A stretch of DNA of 26,307 nucleotides from contig DHNY01000015.1 of assembly GCA_002409625.1 (NCBI GenBank), positions 1 to 26,307 on the forward strand. Reading direction: 5' to 3'. The stretch is from Anaerolineaceae bacterium UBA5404. GTDB taxonomy: Bacteria > Chloroflexota > Anaerolineae > Anaerolineales > Anaerolineaceae. A model generated the notes under the pieces. That model had not been told where the DNA came from, did not search any database, and saw nothing but the letters and a program-made list of their open reading frames with translations. Every line of letters begins with the position of its first letter. Position 1 is the first letter of the stretch. Shown here one piece after another: positions 6,921-15,335 of the stretch. The translations under genes and the position numbers were made by a program.

Positions 6921-7874
6921 TTAAACAAAATAACGTTCAGCGTATTCCAGAAAAGCCAGGTGATAGGCGTCGCGTTGGTCTGGGTCATCTGCCAGCAAAT
7001 GTCCGGATTTTGGGAAGACAATGCTGGTGAAAGAGACCTTCGCGTTTTGTAGCGCTTGAACCAACAAATCGTGGTTTTTGAAAGGGACGATTCTATCGCG
7101 CTTGCCATAAGCCAATAAGGTGGGTGGTGAAGCTTCATTAATATAGCTAATAGGCGAAGCTTGCTTTTTGATAGCCAGTATTTCATGACTGTCACGTTTG
7201 GCATGTTTGAGGTCAATGCCGGTTCGGCGGGTGATGAAATTGAACAAGGCTTGTTGATAGCGCTTGTTAGTCCGGGTTTGAAAATCGCTGGGGCCGGTTT
7301 GGATGGCAAGAAAAGCAATTGGGATGGGCGAAAGCATCTGTTGTGAATAGCCATAAAGCATCGCCAGGTGTCCACCAGCTGAGATGCCTGAAAGCGCTAT
7401 TTTATCGAGCTTGAAGCCTTGTTCCTGGCAATGTGTTTTGATTTTTTGGATGCAAAGGTGGATTTCATCGCGCATAGTAAAGAAATCGATTTCAGGGTTT
7501 TCTTTGGAAAGCAGGCTGTAATCCATGCTGGCAGTTAGGTAGCCAGCTTTGGCATATCGTTTGGCGGCGTATGCAATTTGATTCTTATTGCCAAAGAGCC
7601 AGGAGCCACCGTGAATAAAGAGGATCAAATTGCGGGTTTTTATCGGGTCTTGTTTGGCTGGGATGTAAAGATCAAAGCCAAGATTACTCTTTGGGTCATA
7701 AAGGATGTCTTTTTGGATGCTCCCGTCAGCGTCTGACCAGCTTTCATGATAGCCGGCGCGTTTGACGGCTTGGCGAAAGCGTTTAATCGCCAGGCGACGC
7801 AGTAAGACCATCAGGCTGATGATGGCAATCAGACTCACCAGGATAATGAGCCAGGAAATAAGCTGAGGAGGCAT
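6921..7874 (-). CDS. Membrane-anchored alpha/beta hydrolase, esterase/lipase type
   Basis: A 317-residue esterase of the hormone-sensitive-lipase-like or BD-FAE group. A hydrophobic N-terminal segment (about 6-25) followed by LRRLAIKRFR suggests a membrane anchor with the catalytic domain on the cytoplasmic side. Seen: oxyanion motif HGGSW (88-92), nucleophile Ser165 in GISAGG, acid Asp260 in GKRDRIVP and His292 in SGHLL. GGAGATGACTAA before the ATG supports the start. The two hydrolases on this strand are separated by 70 bases and may share a transcript. The natural substrate is not evident. Confidence 0.87.
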   Translation of the reverse strand: MPPQLISWLIILVSLIAIISLMVLLRRLAIKRFRQAVKRAGYHESWSDADGSIQKDILYDPKSNLGFDLYIPAKQDPIKTRNLILFIHGGSWLFGNKNQIAYAAKRYAKAGYLTASMDYSLLSKENPEIDFFTMRDEIHLCIQKIKTHCQEQGFKLDKIALSGISAGGHLAMLYGYSQQMLSPIPIAFLAIQTGPSDFQTRTNKRYQQALFNFITRRTGIDLKHAKRDSHEILAIKKQASPISYINEASPPTLLAYGKRDRIVPFKNHDLLVQALQNAKVSFTSIVFPKSGHLLADDPDQRDAYHLAFLEYAERYFV

Positions 7875-7974
7875 TTAGTCATCTCCAAGGGTTTGCATAG
7901 ACCAATTTTATCGGATAATGAAAAAAAAGGACATCACTTGCTTCTTAGGGCAGGTTCTTTTGGGGCTTAAAGTC

Positions 7975-8003
7975 TTGCCAGTGACCCTTGCATCGTCTAC
8001 AAT
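7975..8003 (+). promoter_or_regulatory. Promoter of trmD, predicted leaderless transcript
   Basis: A -35 TTGCCA (7975-7980), a 17-base spacer and a -10 TACAAT (7998-8003) form a good sigma-70-type promoter. Only six bases separate the -10 box from the trmD ATG at 8010, so transcription should begin at or next to the A of the start codon. No Shine-Dalgarno sequence is present, which fits. Confidence 0.7.
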
Positions 8004-8009
8004 TAAGCC

Positions 8010-8771
8010 ATGCGATTCGACGTTTTTAGCCTTTTTCCAGACATTTTTCAACCTTATTTAGACATCAGCATTCTGAAGCGTGCCATTGCGCATAGCCTTA
8101 TCGAGGTGCACACGCATAACATCCGGGATTGGGCTTTTGATAAACATCATTTGACCGATGACACCCCTTATGGAGGCGGTGGCGGCATGATTATGAAACC
8201 CGAGCCGGTTTTTGCTGCGGTCGAAGACATTATGGGGCAAGCCCCAAGCGACCCTGTTATTTTGCTGTGTCCGCAAGGCGAGGTGCTCAACCAAAGCATC
8301 GCGCGGGATCTTGCCCAACATGAGCGAATAGGCATTATTTGTGGCCGCTATGAAAGCTTTGATGAGCGCATTCGGCAACATCTGGCAACGCGCGTGATTT
8401 CGATTGGCGATTTTGTGCTCACTGGCGGCGAGTTGCCCGCGCTCATTTTGATGGATGCTGTCGCGCGGCTTGTGCCGGGAGTCTTGGGAGATGAAACCGC
8501 AACCACTGATGATTCCTTTGCTGAAGACGGCCTTTTGGAGTACCCGCAATACACCAAGCCACCTGTTTTTCGGGGTTGGGAAGTGCCAGAAATACTTGTC
8601 GGCGGCAACCACATACTGCAAGCTAAATGGAAGCGCCAGCAATCGCTTATCCGCACGCTGGAATGGCGACCAGATTTGTTAGAAAAGGCCAATTTAAGTA
8701 AAGAAGATCAACGCTTTTTAGAAGCGTATCTCAAATACAAAGATCGTTCTATTCAGGATAATCCGCAATAA
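8010..8771 (+). CDS. trmD: tRNA (guanine37-N1)-methyltransferase
   Basis: TrmD uses SAM to make 1-methylguanosine at position 37 of tRNAs, preventing +1 frameshifts. It is a SPOUT enzyme acting as a homodimer in the cytoplasm. The 253-residue length is normal. Family motifs seen: FDVFSLFPDIF (3-13), the five-glycine GGGGGM at about 56-61, ICGRYESFDERI (about 110-121) and the trefoil-knot SAM site ISIGDFVLTGGELPALI (about 131-147), then LEYPQYTKPPVFRGWEVPEIL. The usual neighbours rpsP, rimM and rplS are absent. The gene has its own promoter and appears leaderless. An MFS transporter gene follows 12 bases later and is probably co-transcribed. Confidence 0.97.
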   Translation: MRFDVFSLFPDIFQPYLDISILKRAIAHSLIEVHTHNIRDWAFDKHHLTDDTPYGGGGGMIMKPEPVFAAVEDIMGQAPSDPVILLCPQGEVLNQSIARDLAQHERIGIICGRYESFDERIRQHLATRVISIGDFVLTGGELPALILMDAVARLVPGVLGDETATTDDSFAEDGLLEYPQYTKPPVFRGWEVPEILVGGNHILQAKWKRQQSLIRTLEWRPDLLEKANLSKEDQRFLEAYLKYKDRSIQDNPQ

Positions 8772-8783
8772 AAAGGAGAGATT

Positions 8784-10115
8784 ATGTACGAGGAAATGGT
8801 AAAGAAAGATCGTATCAATTGGGGAAAATTATTCCTCATTGGCTTTGGCTTCTTTGGCGTGAGTGTGCTATGGAGCCTGTATAACACCTATGTGCCCATG
8901 ATTTTGGATGGTAAATTTGGGCTTGACTCGGTGAAAATCGGTCTTATCATGGTGATGGACAATGTGGCAGCCTTTTTGATTCAACCATCTATTGGTGTAT
9001 GGTCAGACAGTGTGCGCACCAAAATTGGTCGCCGTTTGCCATTCATCATTATTGGCGCGCCGCTTTCAGCGGTTGCGTTTGGCTTAATTCCCTTGGCGCA
9101 ATCTTTGCCTGTCTTTATGGCTTGTACCGTTTCCACCCTGCTGGCAATGGCATTTTGGCGCACGCCGGTTGTGGCTCTGATGCCTGATGTGACGCCCAGT
9201 AAATTCAGGTCCCAAGCCAATGGGGTAATCAACTTTATGGGTGGGCTCGGTTTGGTCTTGGGCACGTCGGTTGGAGCCAGCCTCCATAAAATCAACAGTG
9301 TTTATCCATTTTGGTTTGGCTCAGCATTGGTGATTTTGGCGGCTGTTTTAGTCTTCATCTTTGTGCGTGAACCTCAGCAGTATGAAGAAAAAGAAGATGA
9401 GCATAAATCCAATACCTGGCAAGGACTTAAGGAAATATTCACTAAAAAACAACGCGATGCCATCCTCATTTTCCTTGCAATTTTCTTCTGGTTTATCGCT
9501 TATAACGCTATTGAAACTTTCTTGTCGCTTTACGGTAAAAATTTCTTGCTTTTGAGCGAAGATATGGCTGGCAAACTGATCACCAGTGTTGGGTTTGCCT
9601 TTTTACTTTTTGCCATTCCTTCAGGTCTAATCGGTGGCAAGTTTGGGCGACGCAAAACGATTATGACCGGCATTGTCATCATGATTTTGACCATGGCAGC
9701 AATGTTCTTTATTCCAAAAGACATCTTGCTGGTAGAGTATTTTAAGCTGCCAATTTTGGGTGAATTCCGAAACCTTTCATTTATCTTGTTGGCGGCTGGT
9801 ATTGGTTGGTCTTTGATTAACATTAACTCCTTACCAATGGTTGTTGACTTGACCACCAAAGAACATGTTGGCACTTACACCGGCATGTACTATTTCTTTT
9901 CAACGCTATCAGCCATTATTGGACCTGTTTTGAACGGTTTAATTGTGAAGCAATCAGGCGGTAATTATGGTCAGATTATGGTGGTTGGCCCGATATTCAT
10001 GGCTTTTGCGCTTCTGTGCATGATATTGGTGAAACGAGGAGAAGCCAATCCAGATGCAGACAAGCGCCGCGATGATTATGTTGAGGAATATGAAGGCATC
10101 GACGCAATCCTCTAG
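8784..10115 (+). CDS. MFS transporter, SLC45/GPH-like sugar carrier type
   Basis: A 443-residue integral membrane protein with about 12 predicted helices. After helix 2 comes DSVRTKIGRRLPFIIIGAP (about 73-91), the conserved loop of the sucrose/maltose-type carriers and the related GPH cation symporters, and FGRRKTIMTG marks the matching loop of the second half. The ATG has AAAAAGGAG seven bases upstream and starts 12 bases after trmD. It likely takes up a sugar or glycoside with a cation, but the substrate is not shown by sequence. No sugar-metabolism gene lies next to it. No clear terminator follows. Confidence 0.88.
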   Translation: MYEEMVKKDRINWGKLFLIGFGFFGVSVLWSLYNTYVPMILDGKFGLDSVKIGLIMVMDNVAAFLIQPSIGVWSDSVRTKIGRRLPFIIIGAPLSAVAFGLIPLAQSLPVFMACTVSTLLAMAFWRTPVVALMPDVTPSKFRSQANGVINFMGGLGLVLGTSVGASLHKINSVYPFWFGSALVILAAVLVFIFVREPQQYEEKEDEHKSNTWQGLKEIFTKKQRDAILIFLAIFFWFIAYNAIETFLSLYGKNFLLLSEDMAGKLITSVGFAFLLFAIPSGLIGGKFGRRKTIMTGIVIMILTMAAMFFIPKDILLVEYFKLPILGEFRNLSFILLAAGIGWSLININSLPMVVDLTTKEHVGTYTGMYYFFSTLSAIIGPVLNGLIVKQSGGNYGQIMVVGPIFMAFALLCMILVKRGEANPDADKRRDDYVEEYEGIDAIL

Positions 10116-10253
10116 GATTTAGGCAATGATCGGGAATTAATTCTTGTGAACGTTGGGAATAGGAGCCGGAGCTGGCAGGTCATTGAGACCATTAAGGCCT
10201 TTACGCCATAATCAGGTTTGTCATATTCGTCCAAACTTAGCCTAAAAAACAGC

Positions 10254-10273
10254 TTATCTGTTGTTGCAGATAA
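10254..10273. repeat. Inverted repeat upstream of the BMP operon
   Basis: TTATCTG and CAGATAA form a perfect seven-base inverted repeat around TTGTTG. On the minus strand it is followed by GCTGTTTTTT, which would suit a terminator in that direction, but no gene ends there. It could equally be an operator for the operon at 10362. The remaining intergenic sequence (10116-10361) holds only the TTAA-N7-TTAA motif and a candidate -10. Confidence 0.4.
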
Positions 10274-10291
10274 TGAAAGCTTAATGTATAC

Positions 10292-10317
10292 TTAACCTGC
10301 TGTTAAAATGGCACAAT
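10292..10317 (+). promoter_or_regulatory. Candidate promoter region of the BMP importer operon
   Basis: TTAACCTGCTGTTAA (10292-10306) has the same TTAA-N7-TTAA form found before three other operons. It is followed at once by an extended -10-like TGG-CACAAT (10309-10317). The -35 is poor. The predicted start near 10324 gives a leader of about 38 bases. Confidence 0.35.
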
Positions 10318-10361
10318 TTCGTGTTCTATGTTGTCCTAACTTAATTCAAAAGGAGTAAAGA

Positions 10362-11390
10362 ATGAAGAAGCGTTTATTTTCCATTTTGGCTATCCTGTTA
10401 GTTGCTGGTTTGGTGCTTGGTGCTTGTACACCTAAAGGAACCGACGTTAAACCCCCAGCTGATGATCCAGCCAAAACCTTTAAAGTCGGCTTGGTTACCG
10501 ACGTTGGCGAAGTTGATGACAAAAGCTTTAACCAAGCTTCCTGGGAAGGCGTTTTAGCCGCTCAGAAAGACTTAAGCTTTGAATCAAAATACATCGAAAC
10601 CAAAGACGCCAAAGACTACGATGCCAACATCCAACTCTTCATTGATGAGGGCTTTGATGTTATCGTCACCGTTGGTTTTGCCCTTGGTGAAGCTACTCAC
10701 AAAGCAGCAAAAGCAAATCCTGAGGTTGCCTTCATTGGTGTTGACCAATTCCAGGGTGAAGTTGTTCCTGGTGTGGCAGGCTTGATTTTTGACGAAGCCC
10801 TTTCTGGTCTTTTGGCTGGTGTATTGGCTGCTGAAATTACCCAGAGCAACGTCATTGCGGCAGTATTAGGTACCGATTTGGTTCCACCAGTGGTTAACTT
10901 CAACCGTGGTTATGTGGGTGGTTCAAAATGGGTTAATCCTGAGATTAACGTCATTTCCACTTATCATCCTGGTGGCATGGATGTTGCCTTCACCGATCCC
11001 GAGTGGGGTGCTTCAACCGCCAAACAAGCCATTGAGCAAGGTGCAGACGTTATCTTTGCCGCTGGTGGCAAGACCGGTAACGGCGCGCTGATCGAAACCG
11101 CTGAACATGCTGGTTTGTTCTGCATTGGTGTGGACACTGACCAATGGCTGACCGTGCCAGAAGCTCACAAGTGCTTGATTTCATCAGCTACCAAAGACAT
11201 CTCAGATTCCGTGGTTGCCTTGATTAATCTTGCTGTTGAAGGCAAGTTCCCAAGCGGTAATTACTTGGGTGGCTCTTCATTAGCGCCTTTCCATGATTTT
11301 GAAAGTGTTGTTACGGACGAGATCCGCACCAAACTTGAAGAAGCTAAAGCCGCTTACGAAGCTAATCAAATTGAGCTTCCTGAAAAGTAA
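10362..11390 (+). CDS. BMP-family ABC transporter substrate-binding lipoprotein
   Basis: This is the extracytoplasmic binding protein of a nucleoside-type ABC importer (BMP/PnrA family). The 342-residue protein has a lipoprotein signal (MKKRLFSILAILL) with lipobox LGAC and lipidated Cys22. The binding domain begins with FKVGLVTDVGEVDDKSFNQ (about 40-58), the family hallmark, and contains DVIVTVGFALGEAT, FIGVDQF, AQGG-type AAGGKTGNG and CIGVDTDQW. AAAAGGAG precedes the ATG. It heads an operon with two permeases and a double ATPase, separated from them by a strong hairpin that probably gives the binding protein a higher transcript level. The ligand is probably a purine nucleoside, by family only. 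Confidence 0.95.
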   Translation: MKKRLFSILAILLVAGLVLGACTPKGTDVKPPADDPAKTFKVGLVTDVGEVDDKSFNQASWEGVLAAQKDLSFESKYIETKDAKDYDANIQLFIDEGFDVIVTVGFALGEATHKAAKANPEVAFIGVDQFQGEVVPGVAGLIFDEALSGLLAGVLAAEITQSNVIAAVLGTDLVPPVVNFNRGYVGGSKWVNPEINVISTYHPGGMDVAFTDPEWGASTAKQAIEQGADVIFAAGGKTGNGALIETAEHAGLFCIGVDTDQWLTVPEAHKCLISSATKDISDSVVALINLAVEGKFPSGNYLGGSSLAPFHDFESVVTDEIRTKLEEAKAAYEANQIELPEK

Positions 11391-11422
11391 GATGAGATCC
11401 CAGCTGTAAAAAGACAGCGTTC

Positions 11423-11450
11423 ATGAGGTGACGCACCCGCGTCACCTCAT
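11423..11450 (+). promoter_or_regulatory. Strong intercistronic hairpin after the BMP lipoprotein gene
   Basis: ATGAGGTGACGC and GCGTCACCTCAT form 12 perfect base pairs around an ACCC loop. No T run follows, so it is not a classical terminator. Hairpins after the binding-protein gene commonly protect the upstream mRNA or partly stop transcription, so that more binding protein than permease is made. Confidence 0.7.
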
Positions 11451-11478
11451 TCATATGTAAGATTGGAGGTAATCCAGC

Positions 11479-12579
11479 GTGGAAAGTGTTACACCCTCCC
11501 AAAATAACTGGTTACAAAAAGTTTGGTTTTCCGTTCGTATCCCATTTTTAGCAATTATCTTAGCCCTGATTGTTGGGGCTGTTGTTTTGCTTGTTTCTGG
11601 TTCGAACCCGCTTGAAGCATATGCCCAATTATTCAAGGGCGCTTTTGGATCGTTAAAGAACTTTCAACGCGTTCTTGAAAAATCAACCCCTTTGATTTTT
11701 TCAGGGCTTGCTGTGGCACTGGGTTTTAAAGCTGGTCTATTTAACATCGGTGCTCAGGGACAGCTCTTGCTGGGTGCGATCATTGCCGGCTTTGTGGGTT
11801 TTTCGATTAAAGGCTTGCCGTCATACGTGCACATCCCATTGGCTTTGCTTTGCGGTATTGTGGCAGGCGCTTTATATGGTGCTATCCCAGGCTTGCTCAA
11901 GGCTTTTTCCGGCGCGCATGAAGTCATTACGACCATTATGCTCAACTATATTGCCATCAATCTGACTGATTATCTGTCAGACGGACCGTGGAAGGATATG
12001 AGCCCCGGCAACATCGTATCGCGTTTGCCTGCGATTGAAGAGTCTGCCAAAATCGGAACGATTGGACCTGTGCCGATTGGTTTTATTGTGGCTGTTTTGA
12101 TTGCCTTTTTGATTTGGTTTGTGATCAACCGCACGACTTTTGGCTTTGAGATTAACTCGGTTGGTCTCAATCCACATGCCTCAAAATACGCGGGGATGCG
12201 CACAAAGGTTTTAATTATCGCTGCGCTTATCGTCAGTGGTGCCTTAGCCGGCTTGGGTGGCGCGGTGGAAACTCAAGGTGTTGTGGGACGTTATCAACCG
12301 GGTTTTAATGCCGGCATCGGCTTTGATGGCATCACCGTGGCACTCTTGGCTCGTAACAGCCCGATCGCCGTCATCGCTTCATCGTTGTTGTTGGGCGCGA
12401 TGAAAGGCGGCGCCAACACCATGCAGTTCTACGCGAATGTGCCAAATGAAATTATCGATATCATTCAAGGAACCATGCTGCTATTTGTGACGGCAGAGAT
12501 GGTGGTGCGTTGGGTGTTCAAAATGCGCAAACGTTCAGAAACTGAAATTACGGTTACTGCAGGATGGGGGCAACGATGA
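11479..12579 (+). CDS. ABC importer permease 1, BMP/nucleoside type (BPD_transp_2)
   Basis: A 366-residue membrane subunit of the BMP-linked importer. It uses GTG as start, with GGAGGT eight bases upstream. About nine to ten hydrophobic segments are visible, the first at 20-45. Family motifs include FKAGLFNIGAQGQLLLGA (about 83-100), the NIG-xQG signature of the branched-chain/ribose/nucleoside permease family, and the coupling region FEINSVGLNPHASKYAGM (about 224-241). It forms a heterodimer with the permease encoded next and is preceded by the 11423-11450 hairpin. Confidence 0.93.
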   Translation: MESVTPSQNNWLQKVWFSVRIPFLAIILALIVGAVVLLVSGSNPLEAYAQLFKGAFGSLKNFQRVLEKSTPLIFSGLAVALGFKAGLFNIGAQGQLLLGAIIAGFVGFSIKGLPSYVHIPLALLCGIVAGALYGAIPGLLKAFSGAHEVITTIMLNYIAINLTDYLSDGPWKDMSPGNIVSRLPAIEESAKIGTIGPVPIGFIVAVLIAFLIWFVINRTTFGFEINSVGLNPHASKYAGMRTKVLIIAALIVSGALAGLGGAVETQGVVGRYQPGFNAGIGFDGITVALLARNSPIAVIASSLLLGAMKGGANTMQFYANVPNEIIDIIQGTMLLFVTAEMVVRWVFKMRKRSETEITVTAGWGQR

Positions 12580-13592
12580 TTAGCGAAACTGTAAAAAGAG
12601 GTCCTTTTAGTCATATCAACTGGAAGCTGTGGCGCTCGGTCATTTTGGCGCTGCTTATTTTGGCTGCCATTTTGTTTTTCAACGCGCGTAATCCTGCGGA
12701 AACGCGCGCAGTGCTGCGCAGCACCTTGCGTTACGCGGTACCGCTCATTCTGGGCGCTTTGTGTGGCATCTTTTGTGAACGCGCCGGCATTGTGAATATC
12801 GGTATTGAAGGGCAAATGCTTTTATCCGCATTTACCTCTTACATGACCAATGCCTGGACAGGTAATTTAATGTTCTCACTATTTGTGGGTATGGTTACTG
12901 GCTCGATTGTGGGCTTGTTTTTGGCATTTTTGTCCATCAAGCTAAAGCTTAATCAAGTCATTGGTGGCACCGTGATAAACATTCTGGCAGCAGGCATCAC
13001 CGGTTACTTTTATCAGGTTGGAACGACCACCAAAGGGAAATTCGCCAGTATTCCCTTGGGTCCTTTGGCTGATATTCCTATCATTGGTCCCTTGCTTTTC
13101 AATAATCCTCCCATAACTTATATTGCCATTGTCTTGGTAATTGTCTCGCAAATTGTTTTGTTCAACACGCGGTGGGGTTTGCGAACACGTGCGGTAGGCG
13201 AGCATCCCCGTGCGGCAGACACCTTGGGCGTGGACGTTTTTAAGATCCGCTATCTCAACGTTTTGATTGGCGGTGTTATGGCAGGGCTGGCAGGTGCTTT
13301 CCTGACTCTCGAAGGGGTTGGTTTGTTTGAACGGGGTATGACCAACGGTCGCGGGTTTATCGCCCTGGCGGTGATGATTTTTGGTAAGTGGAATCCGATC
13401 TCTTCAGCAATGGCTGCCTTGTTCTTTGGCTTTGCCAACGCAATGCAGACGCAATTGCAGTTTATGGGCATCCAAATCGCACATCAATTTGTGGGCATGA
13501 TTCCTTATTTATTGACCATTATCGTGGTCTCTGGCTTTGTGGGCAGGTCGCGCGCGCCTGCGGCTGAAGGCATCCCATACGAGAAGGAGTGA
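12576..13592 (+). CDS. ABC importer permease 2, BMP/nucleoside type
   Basis: A 338-residue second permease of the same importer. It shows CERAGIVNIGIEGQMLLSA, the same NIG-x-(E)GQ signature as its partner, and the coupling-like region RTRAVGEHPRAADTLGVDV. About eight to nine hydrophobic segments are visible. An ATG at 12564 gives four extra residues, but ATG at 12576 sits in a typical ATGA overlap with the upstream stop and has GGGGG five bases before it. The next gene begins right after its stop. Confidence 0.93.
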   Translation: MISETVKRGPFSHINWKLWRSVILALLILAAILFFNARNPAETRAVLRSTLRYAVPLILGALCGIFCERAGIVNIGIEGQMLLSAFTSYMTNAWTGNLMFSLFVGMVTGSIVGLFLAFLSIKLKLNQVIGGTVINILAAGITGYFYQVGTTTKGKFASIPLGPLADIPIIGPLLFNNPPITYIAIVLVIVSQIVLFNTRWGLRTRAVGEHPRAADTLGVDVFKIRYLNVLIGGVMAGLAGAFLTLEGVGLFERGMTNGRGFIALAVMIFGKWNPISSAMAALFFGFANAMQTQLQFMGIQIAHQFVGMIPYLLTIIVVSGFVGRSRAPAAEGIPYEKE

Positions 13593-13594
13593 TT

Positions 13595-15160
13595 ATGGAT
13601 ACTTTAGACCTAACAAACGATAAAACGACAGAAGCCACAAAAATGACCGGGAAAGAAACCCTTATTCTTGAAGCGCGAAATATTTACAAGACCTTTCCAG
13701 GAACGATTGCCAACGCGGATGTTAGTTTAGAGCTTCATCGTGGTGAAGTTTTAGCGCTTTTAGGAGAAAATGGCGCTGGAAAATCCACTTTAATGAATGT
13801 AATCTATGGACTTTATACCCAGGACAGTGGTGAAATATTTCTGAATGGTGAACCTTACAGCATCAATAACCCCCATGACGCCATTGCAGCAGGCATTGGC
13901 ATGGTGCATCAGCATTTTATGTTGGTGCCAGTGTTTACCGTGCTTGAAAACGTCATGTTGGGCGCAGAAACCTGTCGCGGTCCGTTTTTGAATAAAAAAG
14001 CCGCAGAAGCAAAACTCCGCCAACTTGAAAAAAGCTTCGGTTTGGAAGTGGATCCTCATGCCATTATTGAGGAGTTACCGGTTGGTTTACAGCAAAGGGT
14101 TGAGATCCTCAAAGCTTTGTACCGGGACGTAGAAATACTGATTATGGATGAACCCACGGCGGTTTTAACCCCACAAGAAACCGAAGAGCTCTTCAAAATT
14201 ATGCGACGCCTGACCGAAAGAGGCGTTTCGATCGTCTTTATTACGCATAAGCTTAAAGAAGTGCTGGAGATTGCTGACCGCATTATCATCATGCGCAGAG
14301 GTCATGTGGTGGGATCCGCCACACCAGCCGAAACAGACGAACACGGTTTGGCAAGCATGATGGTTGGACGCGAGGTTATCCTTGAAGTGGACAAACTGCC
14401 CGCTGAACCTGGTGATACCGTACTTGAGGTTAAGCAATTGAATGTTCATGACGCCAATCAATTACACTCTGTGAAAGATTGCTCATTGAGCGTGCGAGCG
14501 GGTGAGGTTTTGGGTGTTGCCGGCGTGCAAGGCAATGGGCAAAGTGAGCTTGTGGAAGCCATTACCGGTTTGAGACGTTACAACAGCGGTGAGATTTGGA
14601 TCGACGGCAAGCGTATGCCCCAGGAAAAACCACGCGTGCTCGTGGAAAATGGCATGGCACATATCCCTGAAGACCGCCAAAAGCATGGGCTCATTTTGCA
14701 ATACCCTCTGACATCTAACTTTGTGCTTTGCAATTACTATCGCGAACCCTATTCCCGCCATGGTGTCTTAAATGCAGAAGCCATCCTAAAAAACGCCGAT
14801 GCCTTGATTGAGCGATTTGACGTGCGCACACCGTCAGCTGAGACTTCCGCGGGTGATTTAAGCGGTGGCAATCAGCAAAAGGTGATTGTGGGCAGAGAGC
14901 TTAGCCGGGATGTTTCTTTGGTGATCGCCAATCAGCCTACGCGAGGTTTGGATGTGGGTTCGATTGAGTATATCCATCAAACCTTGATTGATATGCGTGA
15001 TGCCGGCGTGGGTGTTTTGTTGGTTTCATCTGAATTGGATGAAATTATGTCGGTGAGCGATCGGATCGCTGTGATGTACCGCGGCGAAATTGTAGATGTT
15101 TTAGACGCGCGCGACGCCAATCGGGAGCATATTGGCTTACTTATGGCAGGTCATGCTTAA
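13595..15160 (+). CDS. ABC importer ATPase with two nucleotide-binding domains, BMP/nucleoside type
   Basis: A 521-residue double ATPase that powers the importer. The first domain has Walker A GENGAGKST, the Q-loop HQHF, a weak signature LPVGLQQR and Walker B ILIMDEP. The second domain has the opposite pattern: Walker A is degenerate (GVQGNGQSE), the signature LSGGNQQK is intact and Walker B reads LVIANQPTRGLD, with Asn-Gln in place of Asp-Glu. This asymmetry with PTRGLD is characteristic of BMP-linked ATPases, so one active ATP site is expected. AAGGAG lies five bases before ATG 13595, which makes it preferable to GTG 13589 in the GTGA overlap with the upstream gene. A terminator follows. 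Confidence 0.95.
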   Translation: MDTLDLTNDKTTEATKMTGKETLILEARNIYKTFPGTIANADVSLELHRGEVLALLGENGAGKSTLMNVIYGLYTQDSGEIFLNGEPYSINNPHDAIAAGIGMVHQHFMLVPVFTVLENVMLGAETCRGPFLNKKAAEAKLRQLEKSFGLEVDPHAIIEELPVGLQQRVEILKALYRDVEILIMDEPTAVLTPQETEELFKIMRRLTERGVSIVFITHKLKEVLEIADRIIIMRRGHVVGSATPAETDEHGLASMMVGREVILEVDKLPAEPGDTVLEVKQLNVHDANQLHSVKDCSLSVRAGEVLGVAGVQGNGQSELVEAITGLRRYNSGEIWIDGKRMPQEKPRVLVENGMAHIPEDRQKHGLILQYPLTSNFVLCNYYREPYSRHGVLNAEAILKNADALIERFDVRTPSAETSAGDLSGGNQQKVIVGRELSRDVSLVIANQPTRGLDVGSIEYIHQTLIDMRDAGVGVLLVSSELDEIMSVSDRIAVMYRGEIVDVLDARDANREHIGLLMAGHA

Positions 15161-15180
15161 CAAGATTGAATATCAATGAT

Positions 15181-15209
15181 AAAAAGCGCTCCTTTGTGAG
15201 CGTTTTTTT
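15181..15209 (+). terminator. Rho-independent terminator of the BMP importer operon
   Basis: AAAAAGCGCTC and GAGCGTTTTTTT pair (CGCTC/GAGCG plus a G-U and A-U pairs) around a six-base loop, ending in a run of seven T. It lies 20 bases after the ATPase stop codon. Confidence 0.88.
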
Positions 15210-15210
15210 C

Positions 15211-15225
15211 TTAATCCCTGATTAA
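15211..15225. promoter_or_regulatory. TTAA-N7-TTAA motif between two ABC operons
   Basis: TTAATCCCTGATTAA has the same length and spacing as motifs upstream of three other operons. It lies 110 bases before the ATPase gene at 15336 and just after the preceding terminator. A TATGAT at 15309-15314 is a possible -10 for that gene, without a good -35. Confidence 0.25.
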
Positions 15226-15335
15226 TCAAGCCAATGGTGCGCATAAAAACTTTTTAAAATCTGATGATAACCTTACATAATCTATGGTTTTAAAAGATTA
15301 AATCGGGGTATGATAAATGCGCTAAGGAGAAAACT

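Noticed and set aside
13595..15160. A broken second ATPase domain in the importer ATPase
   Set aside because: The altered Walker A and B of the second domain are the normal state in BMP-linked double ATPases, not a mutation.
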